Of a DNA stretch of 47,514 nucleotides, positions 1 through 8,008 are shown piece after piece. The notes under the pieces were generated by a model. That model saw only the letters and a list, made by a program, of their open reading frames with translations. It was not told where the DNA came from and did no database searches. Every line of letters starts with the position of its first letter. The stretch's first letter is position 1. The DNA comes from CAYMCO01 sp964388955 (GTDB taxonomy: Bacteria; Chloroflexota; Anaerolineae; Anaerolineales; E44-bin32). The stretch lies in contig CAYMCO010000040.1 of assembly GCA_964388955.1 (NCBI GenBank), forward strand, positions 1 through 47,514, read 5' to 3'. A program made the position numbers and the translations under genes.

Positions 1-237
1 CTCTAGACAGCCAAGGATGTACACAGAATTTACACCACTTGACAAGACGCAAACGATGCACTCGGGTCGGGAGCTGCGCTGAATAGGCACATCGCGCATC
101 GCTCGGGCCGGCGGAGAGGCCTGCCGGGCTGAGGGGCTTTTCTTGCCTTGGGGGCGGTCGGGGGCCACCTCATTCTCGGCTCGGGCCCCCGTCCGCCAGC
201 GCATGAGAACCAGTCTCCGGGGAGCCAACGGGTGGGA

Positions 238-654
238 CTACGGATTCTTCGATGCCAGGCGCAAGTAGACAATGGCATACAGGGCTCCCAGAATGAGCAT
301 ATATGACACGGCCACCCAGAGCGCAACCCTGGCCCAGGATCGAAGGGGAAGCGAGAGACGGCACGAACCCACTGCCAAGAGAACTGCCGGAAGCAGGGCC
401 ATCGCTGCCGCGACCCCCATTGTCGAGCGCGCAGCGATCCTGCCTTGCTGGATGGCGATCGTTTGCCAAGCGGCGAAGATCAGAAAACCCGCCCCCAAGA
501 TCCGATATGTTCCGGGTGTGAGAATTCGCGCGTCGGCCGCCAGCGCTTCGATCGTACCGGGTGAAATCAACAAGGCCCCGGCGACGATCCAGTTGAGGAG
601 CGCGTCGGCGACAAACCAGCGACAGGCAAGTCTTTCGAATCGGTCGACCGCCAT
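238..654 (-). CDS. small four-helix membrane protein, unknown function
   Basis: A 138-residue protein made almost entirely of hydrophobic stretches, which I read as four membrane helices at about residues 17-35, 48-68, 77-97 and 107-130. Only short loops and charged ends lie between them. The ATG at 654 has GGAGGG about 7 bases upstream, which supports this start. I recognise no catalytic motif or family. It stands alone, transcribed away from the SatD-like gene to its right, so the 655-880 region must hold its promoter, though I could not pick one out. Most likely an uncharacterised inner-membrane protein. The gene looks real because of the helix pattern and the good ribosome-binding site; the function is unknown. 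Confidence 0.6.
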   Translation of the reverse strand: MAVDRFERLACRWFVADALLNWIVAGALLISPGTIEALAADARILTPGTYRILGAGFLIFAAWQTIAIQQGRIAARSTMGVAAAMALLPAVLLAVGSCRLSLPLRSWARVALWVAVSYMLILGALYAIVYLRLASKNP

Positions 655-851
655 GAATTCCCTCCGTCAGCCCCCGTGGATGCCTCTTTTCCGCAAGCAA
701 GTCCGTTCCTTGGTGGGGCCCGCCACGCCTCACCGCTTCGGCGCACCAAGAACCGCAGCCCGGCTCATCGGCGTGACTCTCAGAGGTATCCTACCTTGAT
801 CCGGCGGTTGGCGGCGTATCAATCTCCTTCATTAAGCCAATATACTTAACA

Positions 852-896
852 CACTAAAGAATAAGCCCAAGAGCTTAATACTTGACAACTTTAGTG
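852..896. promoter_or_regulatory. inverted repeat (probable operator) before satD-like gene
   Basis: CACTAAAG at 852-859 is matched exactly by CTTTAGTG at 889-896. GCTTAATA also occurs twice, at 873-880 and 902-909, exactly 29 bp apart. The repeats sit in an AT-rich island in otherwise GC-rich DNA and the right arms overlap the spacer and -10 of the promoter. That is the usual geometry for a repressor site. The encoded SatD-like protein has a C-terminal HTH, so self-control is a reasonable inference. Confidence 0.5.
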
Positions 897-910
897 ATAT
901 CGCTTAATAT
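882..910 (+). promoter_or_regulatory. sigma70-type promoter of satD-like operon
   Basis: TTGACA at 882-887, a 17-bp spacer, then TAATAT at 905-910. This is a near-consensus housekeeping promoter about 28 bp upstream of the ATG at 938. The leader would be short and include the AGGAGAG ribosome-binding site at about 926-932. Confidence 0.75.
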
Positions 911-937
911 CAAGCCAGTTTTGGCAGGAGAGAGCGG

Positions 938-1588
938 ATGCAGCAGCGTTACGTCGCCGTGATTGGGGATGTCGTGGCCTCTCGGCACGCCAGGGAGCGT
1001 TCGCAGATGCAAGAGCGTCTGCGTCATGCGCTCGAGGAGGTCAACGAACGGTTTGAGGATCTGGTCGTGGCGCATTTCCTGATCACGATCGGAGATGAGT
1101 TTCAGGGGCTGCTTAAGGGCGTTGAGGAGCTGGACCGTCTGTTGAGCCTGCTGCGATCGCGGGCAAACCCGGCCGAGCTGCGCTTTGGCTTGGGGTTTGG
1201 GCAGTTGGCGACCCCGCTGCGAGAGCAGGCCATCGGGATGGACGGGCCCTGCTTTCATCGGGCGCGCGCTGCTGTGGAGCGGGCCAAGGCCCGCCGCACC
1301 GCGATCGAGGTTCACGTAGGGGATGAAAGTGCGGCCTTGGATATCTACAGCGTTCTCTACAGTGCACTGCGAGCCCGATGGACAGCCAAGCAGCGCAAGG
1401 TGGTCGATCTGGCGCAGACCGGCATGGAGGGGAAGCAGATCGCCAAATCGCTGGAGGTTTCTCCCAGCGCGGTGAGCCAACACCTGTCGGCTGCGGGCTA
1501 CGAGGCAGTGTCGCAGGCGACGGTAACATGGCTGGCGACCCTGGAGCGGTTTTTCCAGGGGGATGAGCCCGAGCCGGAGGGACCCTGA
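938..1588 (+). CDS. SatD-like protein with C-terminal HTH
   Basis: A 216-residue protein that opens with the YVAVIGDVVASR segment typical of the SatD family, followed by the IGDEFQGLL motif near residue 50. The middle part (GLGFGQLATP, FHRARAAVERAK) is also family-like. The last 70 residues contain a helix-turn-helix (about 165-190: GKQIAKSLEVSPSAVSQHL), so the protein probably binds DNA. The SatD family is named from a Streptococcus mutans acid-tolerance operon; its biochemical activity is not settled. AGGAGAG lies just upstream of the ATG. The TGA overlaps the ATG of the next gene (TGATG), so the two are translationally coupled. The promoter repeats upstream could be its own target. Confidence 0.75.
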   Translation: MQQRYVAVIGDVVASRHARERSQMQERLRHALEEVNERFEDLVVAHFLITIGDEFQGLLKGVEELDRLLSLLRSRANPAELRFGLGFGQLATPLREQAIGMDGPCFHRARAAVERAKARRTAIEVHVGDESAALDIYSVLYSALRARWTAKQRKVVDLAQTGMEGKQIAKSLEVSPSAVSQHLSAAGYEAVSQATVTWLATLERFFQGDEPEPEGP

Positions 1589-2334
1589 TGCTCGCAATCT
1601 ATCTATTCGGTTTCCTGCTGTTCTTGAGCACAGAGTATGGCTTCCAATCCAGGAGTGGGGCGGTCTCGCATTGGGCTGGGAGCTGGCGCTGGGGCCGGAC
1701 CGGGCTGCGGGCTTTGGTGATGGTGCTCCTTGGATTGGCCCTATGGAGGTTGCGGATCACTTGGGCGATCGCCTATGCGGTCGTGGGGATCCTGTGGGTG
1801 GAGATAGGCGCGTGGATCCACCGGCGGAGAGTCCAGGCGGATCTGCGGCGCGGCGAGAAGCACGGCTCCCCACTGACTCACTTTCTCCCCATGGCCTATC
1901 CGGTCGTGCTGGTGGCGCTGCTGTGGGGCTTCGGCCGGGTGAATGGCCTCTCTCTCATCGCTCCCCAGGCCCCGCGCATCTCCCTCGCCTTGGCGATGGC
2001 GAGCGGGGTCGTGATGCTATGGGCATGGGGAACCCTGACCGTGGTGAGCATCGTGGCGGTGGCGCGACCAGAGCAGGTGCGGGACATGATCGAGCCGCGA
2101 GTGGGCGCTGGGGAGATCATCGGCATTCTCGAGCGCTACGTCACCTTCGTCCTGGTGCTCGTGGGCGGGATGGCCGCGGTCGGTTTCGTCGTGGCGGCCA
2201 AAGCGGCGGCGCGCTTCCCTCAGTTCGAGCGGGAGCGGTTTGCGGAATACTTCCTGATCGGCACCTTGTCTTCGGTGGGCCTAGCCGTCCTGCTGGGTCT
2301 GGCTGTCCGTGGGCTCTACCTGTGGTTCCGTTAG
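1588..2334 (+). CDS. DUF3307-like membrane protein, partner of SatD-like gene
   Basis: A 248-residue integral membrane protein with about six helices. Its last third (EIIGILERYVTFVLVLVG, then AAKAAARFPQF and AEYFLIGTLSS) matches my memory of the C-terminal part of DUF3307 proteins, which are often encoded beside SatD-like genes. The N-terminal half is less conserved. The ATG overlaps the stop of the SatD-like gene (TGATG at 1586-1590), so the pair is almost certainly one transcript with coupled translation. Function is unknown; a role in membrane transport or stress response is only a guess from the gene pairing. The 332 bases after it (2335-2666) hold no gene that I can support. Confidence 0.7.
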   Translation: MLAIYLFGFLLFLSTEYGFQSRSGAVSHWAGSWRWGRTGLRALVMVLLGLALWRLRITWAIAYAVVGILWVEIGAWIHRRRVQADLRRGEKHGSPLTHFLPMAYPVVLVALLWGFGRVNGLSLIAPQAPRISLALAMASGVVMLWAWGTLTVVSIVAVARPEQVRDMIEPRVGAGEIIGILERYVTFVLVLVGGMAAVGFVVAAKAAARFPQFERERFAEYFLIGTLSSVGLAVLLGLAVRGLYLWFR

Positions 2335-2666
2335 CGGACAGTCCACACCTGGCCCGAGGCGCCCGCCCAGCGAGGACGGGTCTCAAGTTTCTATCCTCTC
2401 CCTCGCGGCCAACGATCGACATTGGGTCGCCCGATGGATATCGAGGGCATATCGCAGTGGGTTGCCGTCTTCTTGCGCACCCCTCATGCCTGCCATGGAG
2501 TGTAGACGTGGTCTCTCTCGGCGGGGCCCGACGGCCCTTGAGAGGGAAACCGGGTGTCCCCGCTTCCCGGCCGAGCTTGACCTTCCCGCCGTTTTGATTA
2601 TGCATATTGACGAGTGGACCCCGAGCGGCGCTCTCCCAATGTCCGAATGAGAAGTGGCCTGGGAAG

Positions 2667-3362
2667 ATGCGACAGCGAGTCGAGACGCAAGAGGAAATGG
2701 AGGCGAAAGGAATGGATCCCTACGTGACTGCAGAGACCCTGGAAGCGCGCACCCTCGCATGGTTGGAGGAGATCGCGCCGATCAACACGCATATCATGCG
2801 GCTGGATCCCGAACGCGCCGCCCTGCTGGTGATCGACATGCAGCAGTTCTTCCTGGATCCGGAATCGCCCTCGTATACAAGTGGCGGGACAGCCATTATC
2901 CCAAATGTGGAACGGCTGATCACTGCCTTTCGTGAAGCAGGCCGTCCGGTGATCTATACGCGGCATGTCCACCACCCCGACGGGATCGACGCCGGCATCA
3001 TGGGGTGGTGGTGGGAGGGCATGTGTGTGGAGGGCAGCCCGGAGAGCGAGATCCACCCGCAGATCGCGCCGTTGGAGGGTGAGAAGGTAGTGGATAAACA
3101 TCGCTACTCCGCTTTCTACAACACGGATCTGGAGACCGTGCTGCGGGGCCTGCGTGTGGAGGACGTGGTGATCTGCGGCGTGATGACCAATATGTGCTGC
3201 GAATCCACCGCCCGGGATGCCTACTATCGAGACCTGCGTGTGTTCTTCCTTGCAGACGCGACCGGGGCGCCGGACGAGGACATGCAGCTCGCGAGCTTGT
3301 TGAATCTGGCTTATGGGTTCGCGTATGTCACCCGGTCGGATCGGATCATCGAGAAGCTCTAG
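2667..3362 (+). CDS. isochorismatase-family cysteine hydrolase
   Basis: A cytoplasmic hydrolase of the isochorismatase/nicotinamidase superfamily, 231 residues from this start. The catalytic triad is visible: Asp57 in LLVIDMQQFF, Lys144 in VVDKHRYSAF, and the nucleophile Cys177 in GVMTNMCCESTARDA. A typical cis-peptide region (GVMTNM) precedes the cysteine. Family members hydrolyse isochorismate, nicotinamide, N-carbamoyl compounds or ureas; the substrate here cannot be told from sequence. The start is uncertain. ATG 2667 has only a weak GGGAAG; ATG 2697 (AGAGGAA upstream) and ATG 2712 (GAGG upstream) would remove 10 or 15 residues outside the core fold. It stands alone between the SatD operon and the DtxR-type regulator, with no pathway neighbour. 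Confidence 0.85.
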   Translation: MRQRVETQEEMEAKGMDPYVTAETLEARTLAWLEEIAPINTHIMRLDPERAALLVIDMQQFFLDPESPSYTSGGTAIIPNVERLITAFREAGRPVIYTRHVHHPDGIDAGIMGWWWEGMCVEGSPESEIHPQIAPLEGEKVVDKHRYSAFYNTDLETVLRGLRVEDVVICGVMTNMCCESTARDAYYRDLRVFFLADATGAPDEDMQLASLLNLAYGFAYVTRSDRIIEKL

Positions 3363-3533
3363 AACGGCTTCCCTCTTCCCACTAATCGGGAGGCCCCATG
3401 GGATCGAGCCCCAGTCTGGCCTTGTCTGAAGTGCAAATCCGCCGCCTTGGCCTCGGGCTTCGCGACGCTAGGATCGTCGAGCCAATTGCAGCTGCAAAAT
3501 CGAATCAAGAGCATCCCGCCCGTCTTTTGGTTC

Positions 3534-3562
3534 ACCTAAATCATGATATAATCTACCTAAAT
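3534..3562. promoter_or_regulatory. extended -10 promoter flanked by DtxR-type half-sites
   Basis: A TATAAT at 3547-3552 preceded by TG (TGATATAAT) forms an extended -10; there is no good -35 at the right distance. It is flanked by two exact copies of ACCTAAAT, at 3534-3541 and 3555-3562, 21 bp or two helical turns apart. CCTAA is the core half-site of DtxR/IdeR-type boxes. The next gene encodes a DtxR-family regulator, so this is a good candidate for a metal-dependent self-operator. Confidence 0.6.
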
Positions 3563-3604
3563 ACTATAAGATACATCGCCCGTAGGGCGGCGGAGCGGTG
3601 AGGT

Positions 3605-4342
3605 GTGGAACAGACTGGACTAAGTCCGGCGGTAGAGAACTATCTGAAGGCTATCCGCGAGGTGCAGGAGGATCGAGATGTCGCCGCGGTTGGGGAAGTC
3701 GCCGAGCGATTGGGGGTGACTCCGGCTTCTGTCACCCTCATGTTGCGTTCGTTGGCGGAGAAAGGTTTGGTTCGCTATGTGCCCTACCATGGCGCTACTC
3801 TGACCGGCGCGGGCAGAGGGGTGGCGCTGCGGGTCTTGCGCCGCCATCGACTGGTGGAACGCTATTTGGTGGATGAGCTTGGGCTGCCCTGGGATGAAGT
3901 GCACGCAGAGGCGGAGCGCTGGGAGCACGTGCTATCGCCTAAGGTTGAGGCCCGCATCGCCTCCCTCTTGGGAGACCCCGGCATCGATCCCCATGGTGCG
4001 CCCATCCCCTCCATTCAGGGGAAGATGGAGGAGGCGGAATCGCAAACCCTGGACCAGATTCAGCCCGATGAGACCGTCTGGATCGGCGAGATCTATGACC
4101 GCGACGCTCAATTGCTTCGGTATCTTGATTCGCTGGGGGTCAAACCCGGCGTGAAGGTCTCATGCCAATCGAGGGAACCCTACGGCGGCTCTCTGACATT
4201 GAAGCTGGGTGATTCAATCATCACGCTCGGCTTGGAAGCCGCCCGGCGCATCAAGACACATCGGGGGCCCCGTGCCCGCTCCCTCACCCCAGGCGATCAA
4301 GTCAGGAAGGAGTTTAGGGCCGGGCGATGGGGTAGGAATTGA
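3605..4342 (+). CDS. DtxR/MntR-family metal-dependent repressor
   Basis: A 245-residue regulator with the three-part DtxR layout. Residues 1-65 hold a winged HTH (VGEVAERLGVTPASVTLML). Residues 70-130 form the metal-binding/dimerisation domain, with the HRLVERYL and EAERWEHVLSP helices that supply the metal ligands. A C-terminal SH3/FeoA-like domain (about 155-225, LDSLGVKPGVKV, GGSLTLKLGDSI) follows. It is expected to repress iron or manganese uptake genes when loaded with Fe2+ or Mn2+. The GTG start at 3605 directly follows GAGG. The two ACCTAAAT boxes around its promoter suggest self-repression. No metal transporter is adjacent; the nearest is the ferric ABC system at 39.8 kb. Confidence 0.88.
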   Translation: MEQTGLSPAVENYLKAIREVQEDRDVAAVGEVAERLGVTPASVTLMLRSLAEKGLVRYVPYHGATLTGAGRGVALRVLRRHRLVERYLVDELGLPWDEVHAEAERWEHVLSPKVEARIASLLGDPGIDPHGAPIPSIQGKMEEAESQTLDQIQPDETVWIGEIYDRDAQLLRYLDSLGVKPGVKVSCQSREPYGGSLTLKLGDSIITLGLEAARRIKTHRGPRARSLTPGDQVRKEFRAGRWGRN

Positions 4343-4588
4343 ATTGCAGATCGTCTCTGCCGAGGGTGGTTCCACCGCTTCTCTGGCCGTTGGAGTGGGC
4401 GCCGTCTTGGTCGTTTGGGAGGTCGAGAGGCTGGCGATGGCCCGGAGCGAGCCCATGGGCGCGCGGTCTGAACTGGGTGAATCTGGGTGGAGTGGCCGCA
4501 GGGTTGGCCTTTATGCATTTGACGGCCTCCCTGTCCAAGTCCTGGCGTTCTATTTGAATCAATCTGTCGAAGAAACGGGTGAGGTCCA

Positions 4589-4996
4589 ATGGCAAGGCAA
4601 ATCGAGAAGACAGAAGAGGAGTGGAAACGGGAGTTGACTCCCGAGCAGTATCACATCATGCGTGAGAAAGGCACCGAGCGGGCGTTCACCGGCGAACTGC
4701 TGGCCGAGAAGCGCGAAGGGATCTATTACTGTGGGGCCTGTGGGAACCCGCTGTTCAGCTCGGAGACGAAGTTCGAATCGGGATCCGGCTGGCCGAGCTT
4801 CTGGGCACCGATCGCCAAGGAGAACGTGGACAATAATCGTGACTTCAGCCATGGCATGGTGCGAACGGAAGTGGTGTGTGACCGGTGCGGCGCGCATCTC
4901 GGACATGTCTTCCGCGACGGCCCCGAACCAACGGGGCTGCGATATTGCGTCAACTCGCGCTCGCTGCAGTTCAAGGCCGGGGAATCGGACGGGTAG
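4589..4996 (+). CDS. msrB: peptide methionine-R-sulfoxide reductase MsrB
   Basis: A single-domain MsrB of 135 residues, which repairs methionine-R-sulfoxide in proteins. Visible hallmarks are the two zinc CxxC pairs (YCGACGNPLF and VCDRCGAHLGH), GSGWPSFW, and the catalytic cysteine in RYCVNS. The N-terminal KTEEEWKRELTPEQY segment is also typical. The resolving cysteine found in some MsrB proteins is not obvious, so recycling may use thioredoxin directly. The ATG has GAGGTC a few bases upstream. It converges with the GNAT gene on the other strand, 48 bp apart. The 246 bp before it hold no supported gene. Confidence 0.95.
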   Translation: MARQIEKTEEEWKRELTPEQYHIMREKGTERAFTGELLAEKREGIYYCGACGNPLFSSETKFESGSGWPSFWAPIAKENVDNNRDFSHGMVRTEVVCDRCGAHLGHVFRDGPEPTGLRYCVNSRSLQFKAGESDG

Positions 4997-5044
4997 AGCG
5001 AGCCAAGTGAACACACCTGCCAGCGGATCGCGGCTGACCGCGCG

Positions 5045-5908
5045 TCATCCCGTGGCCCGCATGGCAATCCCGAACTGAAGGTCGCCGAATCTGGGGGGCG
5101 CCTCCGCCCTTCCGAAGATCATGCGAGTGGCGCTCCCGCTCCGCTGCAGGCCGGCGCGTTCGGCGATCACTTTGGCGTCCACATTTCCGGCGGGAATGTC
5201 CAGATAGAGGGGGCGCCCCTGCCAGGCGCTCAGCGCAGCACTGAGCAGGAGCTCGGCATCTGCCGGCCTGCCCGCATGCCATGGTCCGATGTGGGCTGCG
5301 CCGCCGGGGATCCAGGCCTTGAGGGCGAGGAAGCCCTGCACACCCCCATCGCGGCGAAGCACCCAACACTTCACCGCCGGATCTGTCACCAGATCCCGGA
5401 TCATCCTTCCCCGACGCGCTCCGAACAGTATCGCGTCGAGCGCGATGACGGCCTTCAAATCGCCAGAACGGGGCCTGTCAACGCACGGCTCGTCGATTGC
5501 CTGCCCCTCCCCCCGCCATCGCTCCAAGCTGGAGTGGGGGCGGAAACCCAGGTGCGCATAGAGCGGCTGCCCGGAGGCGCCGGCGTCCAGCATGATGAGC
5601 TGGATCCCTTGGGATTGGGCGTACGCAATAAGCGCTTCGCATAGCCGAGTTCCGTAGCCCCTGTGCTGCTGGTCATGGCGCGTAGCGATGAAACCGAGCC
5701 AGGCGAGCTTGCCCGCATAGCAGAAGGCACAGCCAGTGGAAACCAGTTTGCCATTGATGAATAGGCCCAGTGCGCCTCTCCCCGCCCAATCCAGAAAATG
5801 AGACCAATGTAGGCGTCGATCTCCCCAGCCCACGGATTCTGCCAGCGCGGCAACCGCCACCAAGTCCGTGCGCCCCAGCGGGCGGATGATCGATTCCTGA
5901 TCGTCCAT
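5045..5908 (-). CDS. two-domain GNAT acetyltransferase
   Basis: A 287-residue protein with two parts. Residues 1-140 form a GNAT fold with the acetyl-CoA binding signature (RHDQQHRGYGTRLCEALIAYA) and the following LYAHLGFRPH segment. Residues 150-280 look like the second, Acetyltransf_18-type domain (DLVTDPAVKCWVLRRDG, GFLALK, GPWHA). This arrangement is known in YitH-like proteins of unknown substrate. The ATG at 5908 has GAGAG upstream. It is a single gene convergent with msrB. The acetyl-CoA-binding role is well supported; the acceptor is unknown. Confidence 0.82.
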   Translation of the reverse strand: MDDQESIIRPLGRTDLVAVAALAESVGWGDRRLHWSHFLDWAGRGALGLFINGKLVSTGCAFCYAGKLAWLGFIATRHDQQHRGYGTRLCEALIAYAQSQGIQLIMLDAGASGQPLYAHLGFRPHSSLERWRGEGQAIDEPCVDRPRSGDLKAVIALDAILFGARRGRMIRDLVTDPAVKCWVLRRDGGVQGFLALKAWIPGGAAHIGPWHAGRPADAELLLSAALSAWQGRPLYLDIPAGNVDAKVIAERAGLQRSGSATRMIFGRAEAPPRFGDLQFGIAMRATG

Positions 5909-6226
5909 TTCGTCTCTCGTCGCGCCAGCCCGGATCAGTCAAATGCAGCCATGCCAGCTATGCTGACCTCGGAGCACGCCCGGAGTGCCGGCTTGCAGAG
6001 CCCTCAACGGCAACGTTGTCCCGGCCTCTGACGGCGCGTTCTCGTGAGCGATCGCGCTGCTGCCTGGCCTGTCTCCGCTGCCTTCTCCCTGAGATCCCCC
6101 CAGACCGGCGGCGGCAGACCTTTGAAATCCAGTCTTCGAGTGTTCCCCAAACCATGAATGCAGCGTTGGTCTCGATCAGGAGATGCGGCAGCCTGGTGCC
6201 CTTCGTTTGAGGCGAGCCCGCAGTAG
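5909..6226. other. intergenic stretch without a supported gene
   Basis: These 318 bases separate the stop of the aminotransferase from the start of the GNAT gene, both on the minus strand. I see open frames on both strands, but none has a ribosome-binding site or recognisable motif. The promoter of the GNAT gene should lie at its left edge, but I could not identify one. Confidence 0.5.
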
Positions 6227-7612
6227 CTACAAATAGGGCTTGATCCTTCTGGCGGCCGCACGGTATGCTTCGCCCAGGCGCTGAAGGTCCGCTTCATTGT
6301 GCGAGGCGACGGTCGTCCCCAAGCCATGGATGATATGTACATCTTCCAGCAGCATCGCCAGGCGCAGGACCTTCTCGCTCAGGGTCACATCGCAGATCTT
6401 CGGATCTTTGATCTCCTCGGGAGTTTCCAGAACCAATCCCTCCCGGTAAGGGAAGACCAGCATGTGCAGCGAGTTGTCGGGGATCAGGGCGTTTCGATCC
6501 CCGGCAAAGCGAGCGTGGATCCCCTCGTCTGCGAACGCCCGGGTGACAATCTCCCGCGCTCTTGATGCGGTCCGGCCCAGGGCAGGATAGAATTCCGCCT
6601 CATTATCGATCAGGAATCGCAGCATGGTCTTTGCGGCCACCAGCGTCCCGGGATGCGCCGAAAAGGTGCCGCTGGCAAAGCGGACATGGCCCCTGGCCCG
6701 GCTTGCGAGGGCCATGATATCTGCCCTGCCAGCCACCGCTGCCAGCGGCATGCCGCCGCCGATGGCTTTCCCAAGTGTCATGACATCGGGTTGTACACCA
6801 TATAGGGCGCCCGCGTCGCCCGCCCGGTATCGAAAACCGGAAATCACCTCATCGAAGATCAAAAGCGCGCCATACCGCTGTGTGAGTTCCCGTGCGAGTT
6901 GGATGTAGTCCCGCCGGGCCGGCATCAATCCCCCCGCCCCAATCACCGGCTCCAGCAGGAAGCAGGCCAACTGATCGCCATGTTCGCGGAAGTGATCGCG
7001 CAGCAGATCGGGATTGTTGAACCCGGTGATGAGCGTCTTCTCCGCCACCGAGGCGGGAACACCCGCGCCTTCGACCTGGTCAAACCCGTCGTGGAATTGA
7101 ACCCCCTTTAGCGCCCATGGGTGGGGGCCGTGCCACCCGCCGCCTACCTTGAGCACCCAAGTTCGGTGGGTGAAAGCCCGCGCGAGCATGATCGAGAACA
7201 TGGTTGCCAGCGTGCCGCTGGTGGTGAAGCGGATGCGGTCCATCCCTGTCTGGCGACAAAGTAGTTCGGCCACTTCGATCTGGAGGGTATCCGTGAACCC
7301 GGTTTGCAGACCTGCACCATCGCCCAGGGCGGCGCATAGGGCCTCGGTCACCAGCGGCGGGTTATGACCAAGCAGGTTCACGTAATGCCCCTGCCAGAAA
7401 TCGAGGATCAGATTGCCATCCTCATCTTCCACAGTCGAACCGGAGGCCCTGGAAATGCGCGGCGGGAATGGCTCGATAAGCCGCGGTGCCTTGCTGCCTC
7501 CGTCGATCAGATGCTGGAGCGCTCGCTCCTGAAGGGCGGCGGATCTCGGGGCGTGCCGCTGGTACGCCTGTGCCATCTCTGCAATTAGCTTGGAATAGTC
7601 TCGAACTGGCAA
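6227..7612 (-). CDS. class III PLP aminotransferase (GSA-aminomutase-like)
   Basis: A fold-type I, class III pyridoxal-phosphate enzyme of about 461 residues. The PLP lysine is in DVMTLGKAIGGGMPLAA, the cofactor aspartate in LLIFDEVISGFRY, and the phosphate-binding region is FTTSGTLATMFSIMLARA. GGGWHG and FSAHPGT resemble glutamate-1-semialdehyde aminomutases. Those enzymes are usually about 430 residues, and no tetrapyrrole gene is nearby, so it is safer to call this a GSA-aminomutase-like transaminase. Start: a TTG at 7612 has GGGAG 5 bases upstream; the open frame extends to 7648, and an ATG at 7576 is an alternative. The alternatives change only the N-terminal tail. Confidence 0.85.
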   Translation of the reverse strand: MPVRDYSKLIAEMAQAYQRHAPRSAALQERALQHLIDGGSKAPRLIEPFPPRISRASGSTVEDEDGNLILDFWQGHYVNLLGHNPPLVTEALCAALGDGAGLQTGFTDTLQIEVAELLCRQTGMDRIRFTTSGTLATMFSIMLARAFTHRTWVLKVGGGWHGPHPWALKGVQFHDGFDQVEGAGVPASVAEKTLITGFNNPDLLRDHFREHGDQLACFLLEPVIGAGGLMPARRDYIQLARELTQRYGALLIFDEVISGFRYRAGDAGALYGVQPDVMTLGKAIGGGMPLAAVAGRADIMALASRARGHVRFASGTFSAHPGTLVAAKTMLRFLIDNEAEFYPALGRTASRAREIVTRAFADEGIHARFAGDRNALIPDNSLHMLVFPYREGLVLETPEEIKDPKICDVTLSEKVLRLAMLLEDVHIIHGLGTTVASHNEADLQRLGEAYRAAARRIKPYL

Positions 7613-8008
7613 AGTATCTCCCAATTCCCGGTCCCTGGCGCGCCGCAATGGTTACATTTCTGGTCGGGGGCTTCACGTCACCATTGATTTCGGGCGGCGA
7701 ATGGAGCCAAGGTCCTCCCATCGCAGGGATCTCCGACGGATCCCTATCATCGAGTCGCCCCCGCAGCGGAGACCAGGATGGCCACATTTGGTAAGGAGCA
7801 CCTTTCAAGTCCGTGCACTCCGGTCGGCGCTCCGGCGAATTGTAGAACCCCGGGCTTGTTTCCGCAAAGGGGTTCTATGGCGGTTCATCTTTCGTATGCG
7901 TCCACTGCCCGAATGAAAACACACGCGAGCCAACGCGCACCTTCCCTCGACGGGCGGAGCAAGTTAAAATGAACCGGCCTTGTCAATCACAGCCGTGAGT
8001 CTTCGATC
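7613..8008. other. divergent intergenic region
   Basis: About 396 bases lie between the divergent aminotransferase and MFS genes, so both promoters must be here. I see no clear -35/-10 pair with standard spacing and no supported gene. The right end (7960-7995) is relatively AT-rich, with a TTGACA on the minus strand, but it lacks a convincing -10. Confidence 0.4.

Noticed and set aside
1563..2597. 344-residue plus-strand open frame
   Set aside because: It overlaps the DUF3307-like gene in another frame; its translation is Gly/Arg/Pro-rich with no motif, a usual shadow in GC-rich DNA.
4209..4637. 142-residue open frame between the DtxR-type regulator and msrB
   Set aside because: Overlaps both genes in another frame and has no motif; the 246-bp spacer is better left empty.
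7970..8000. Promoter for the aminotransferase or MFS gene based on TTGACA on the minus strand
   Set aside because: No acceptable -10 at 16-18 bp; reported only as part of the spacer.
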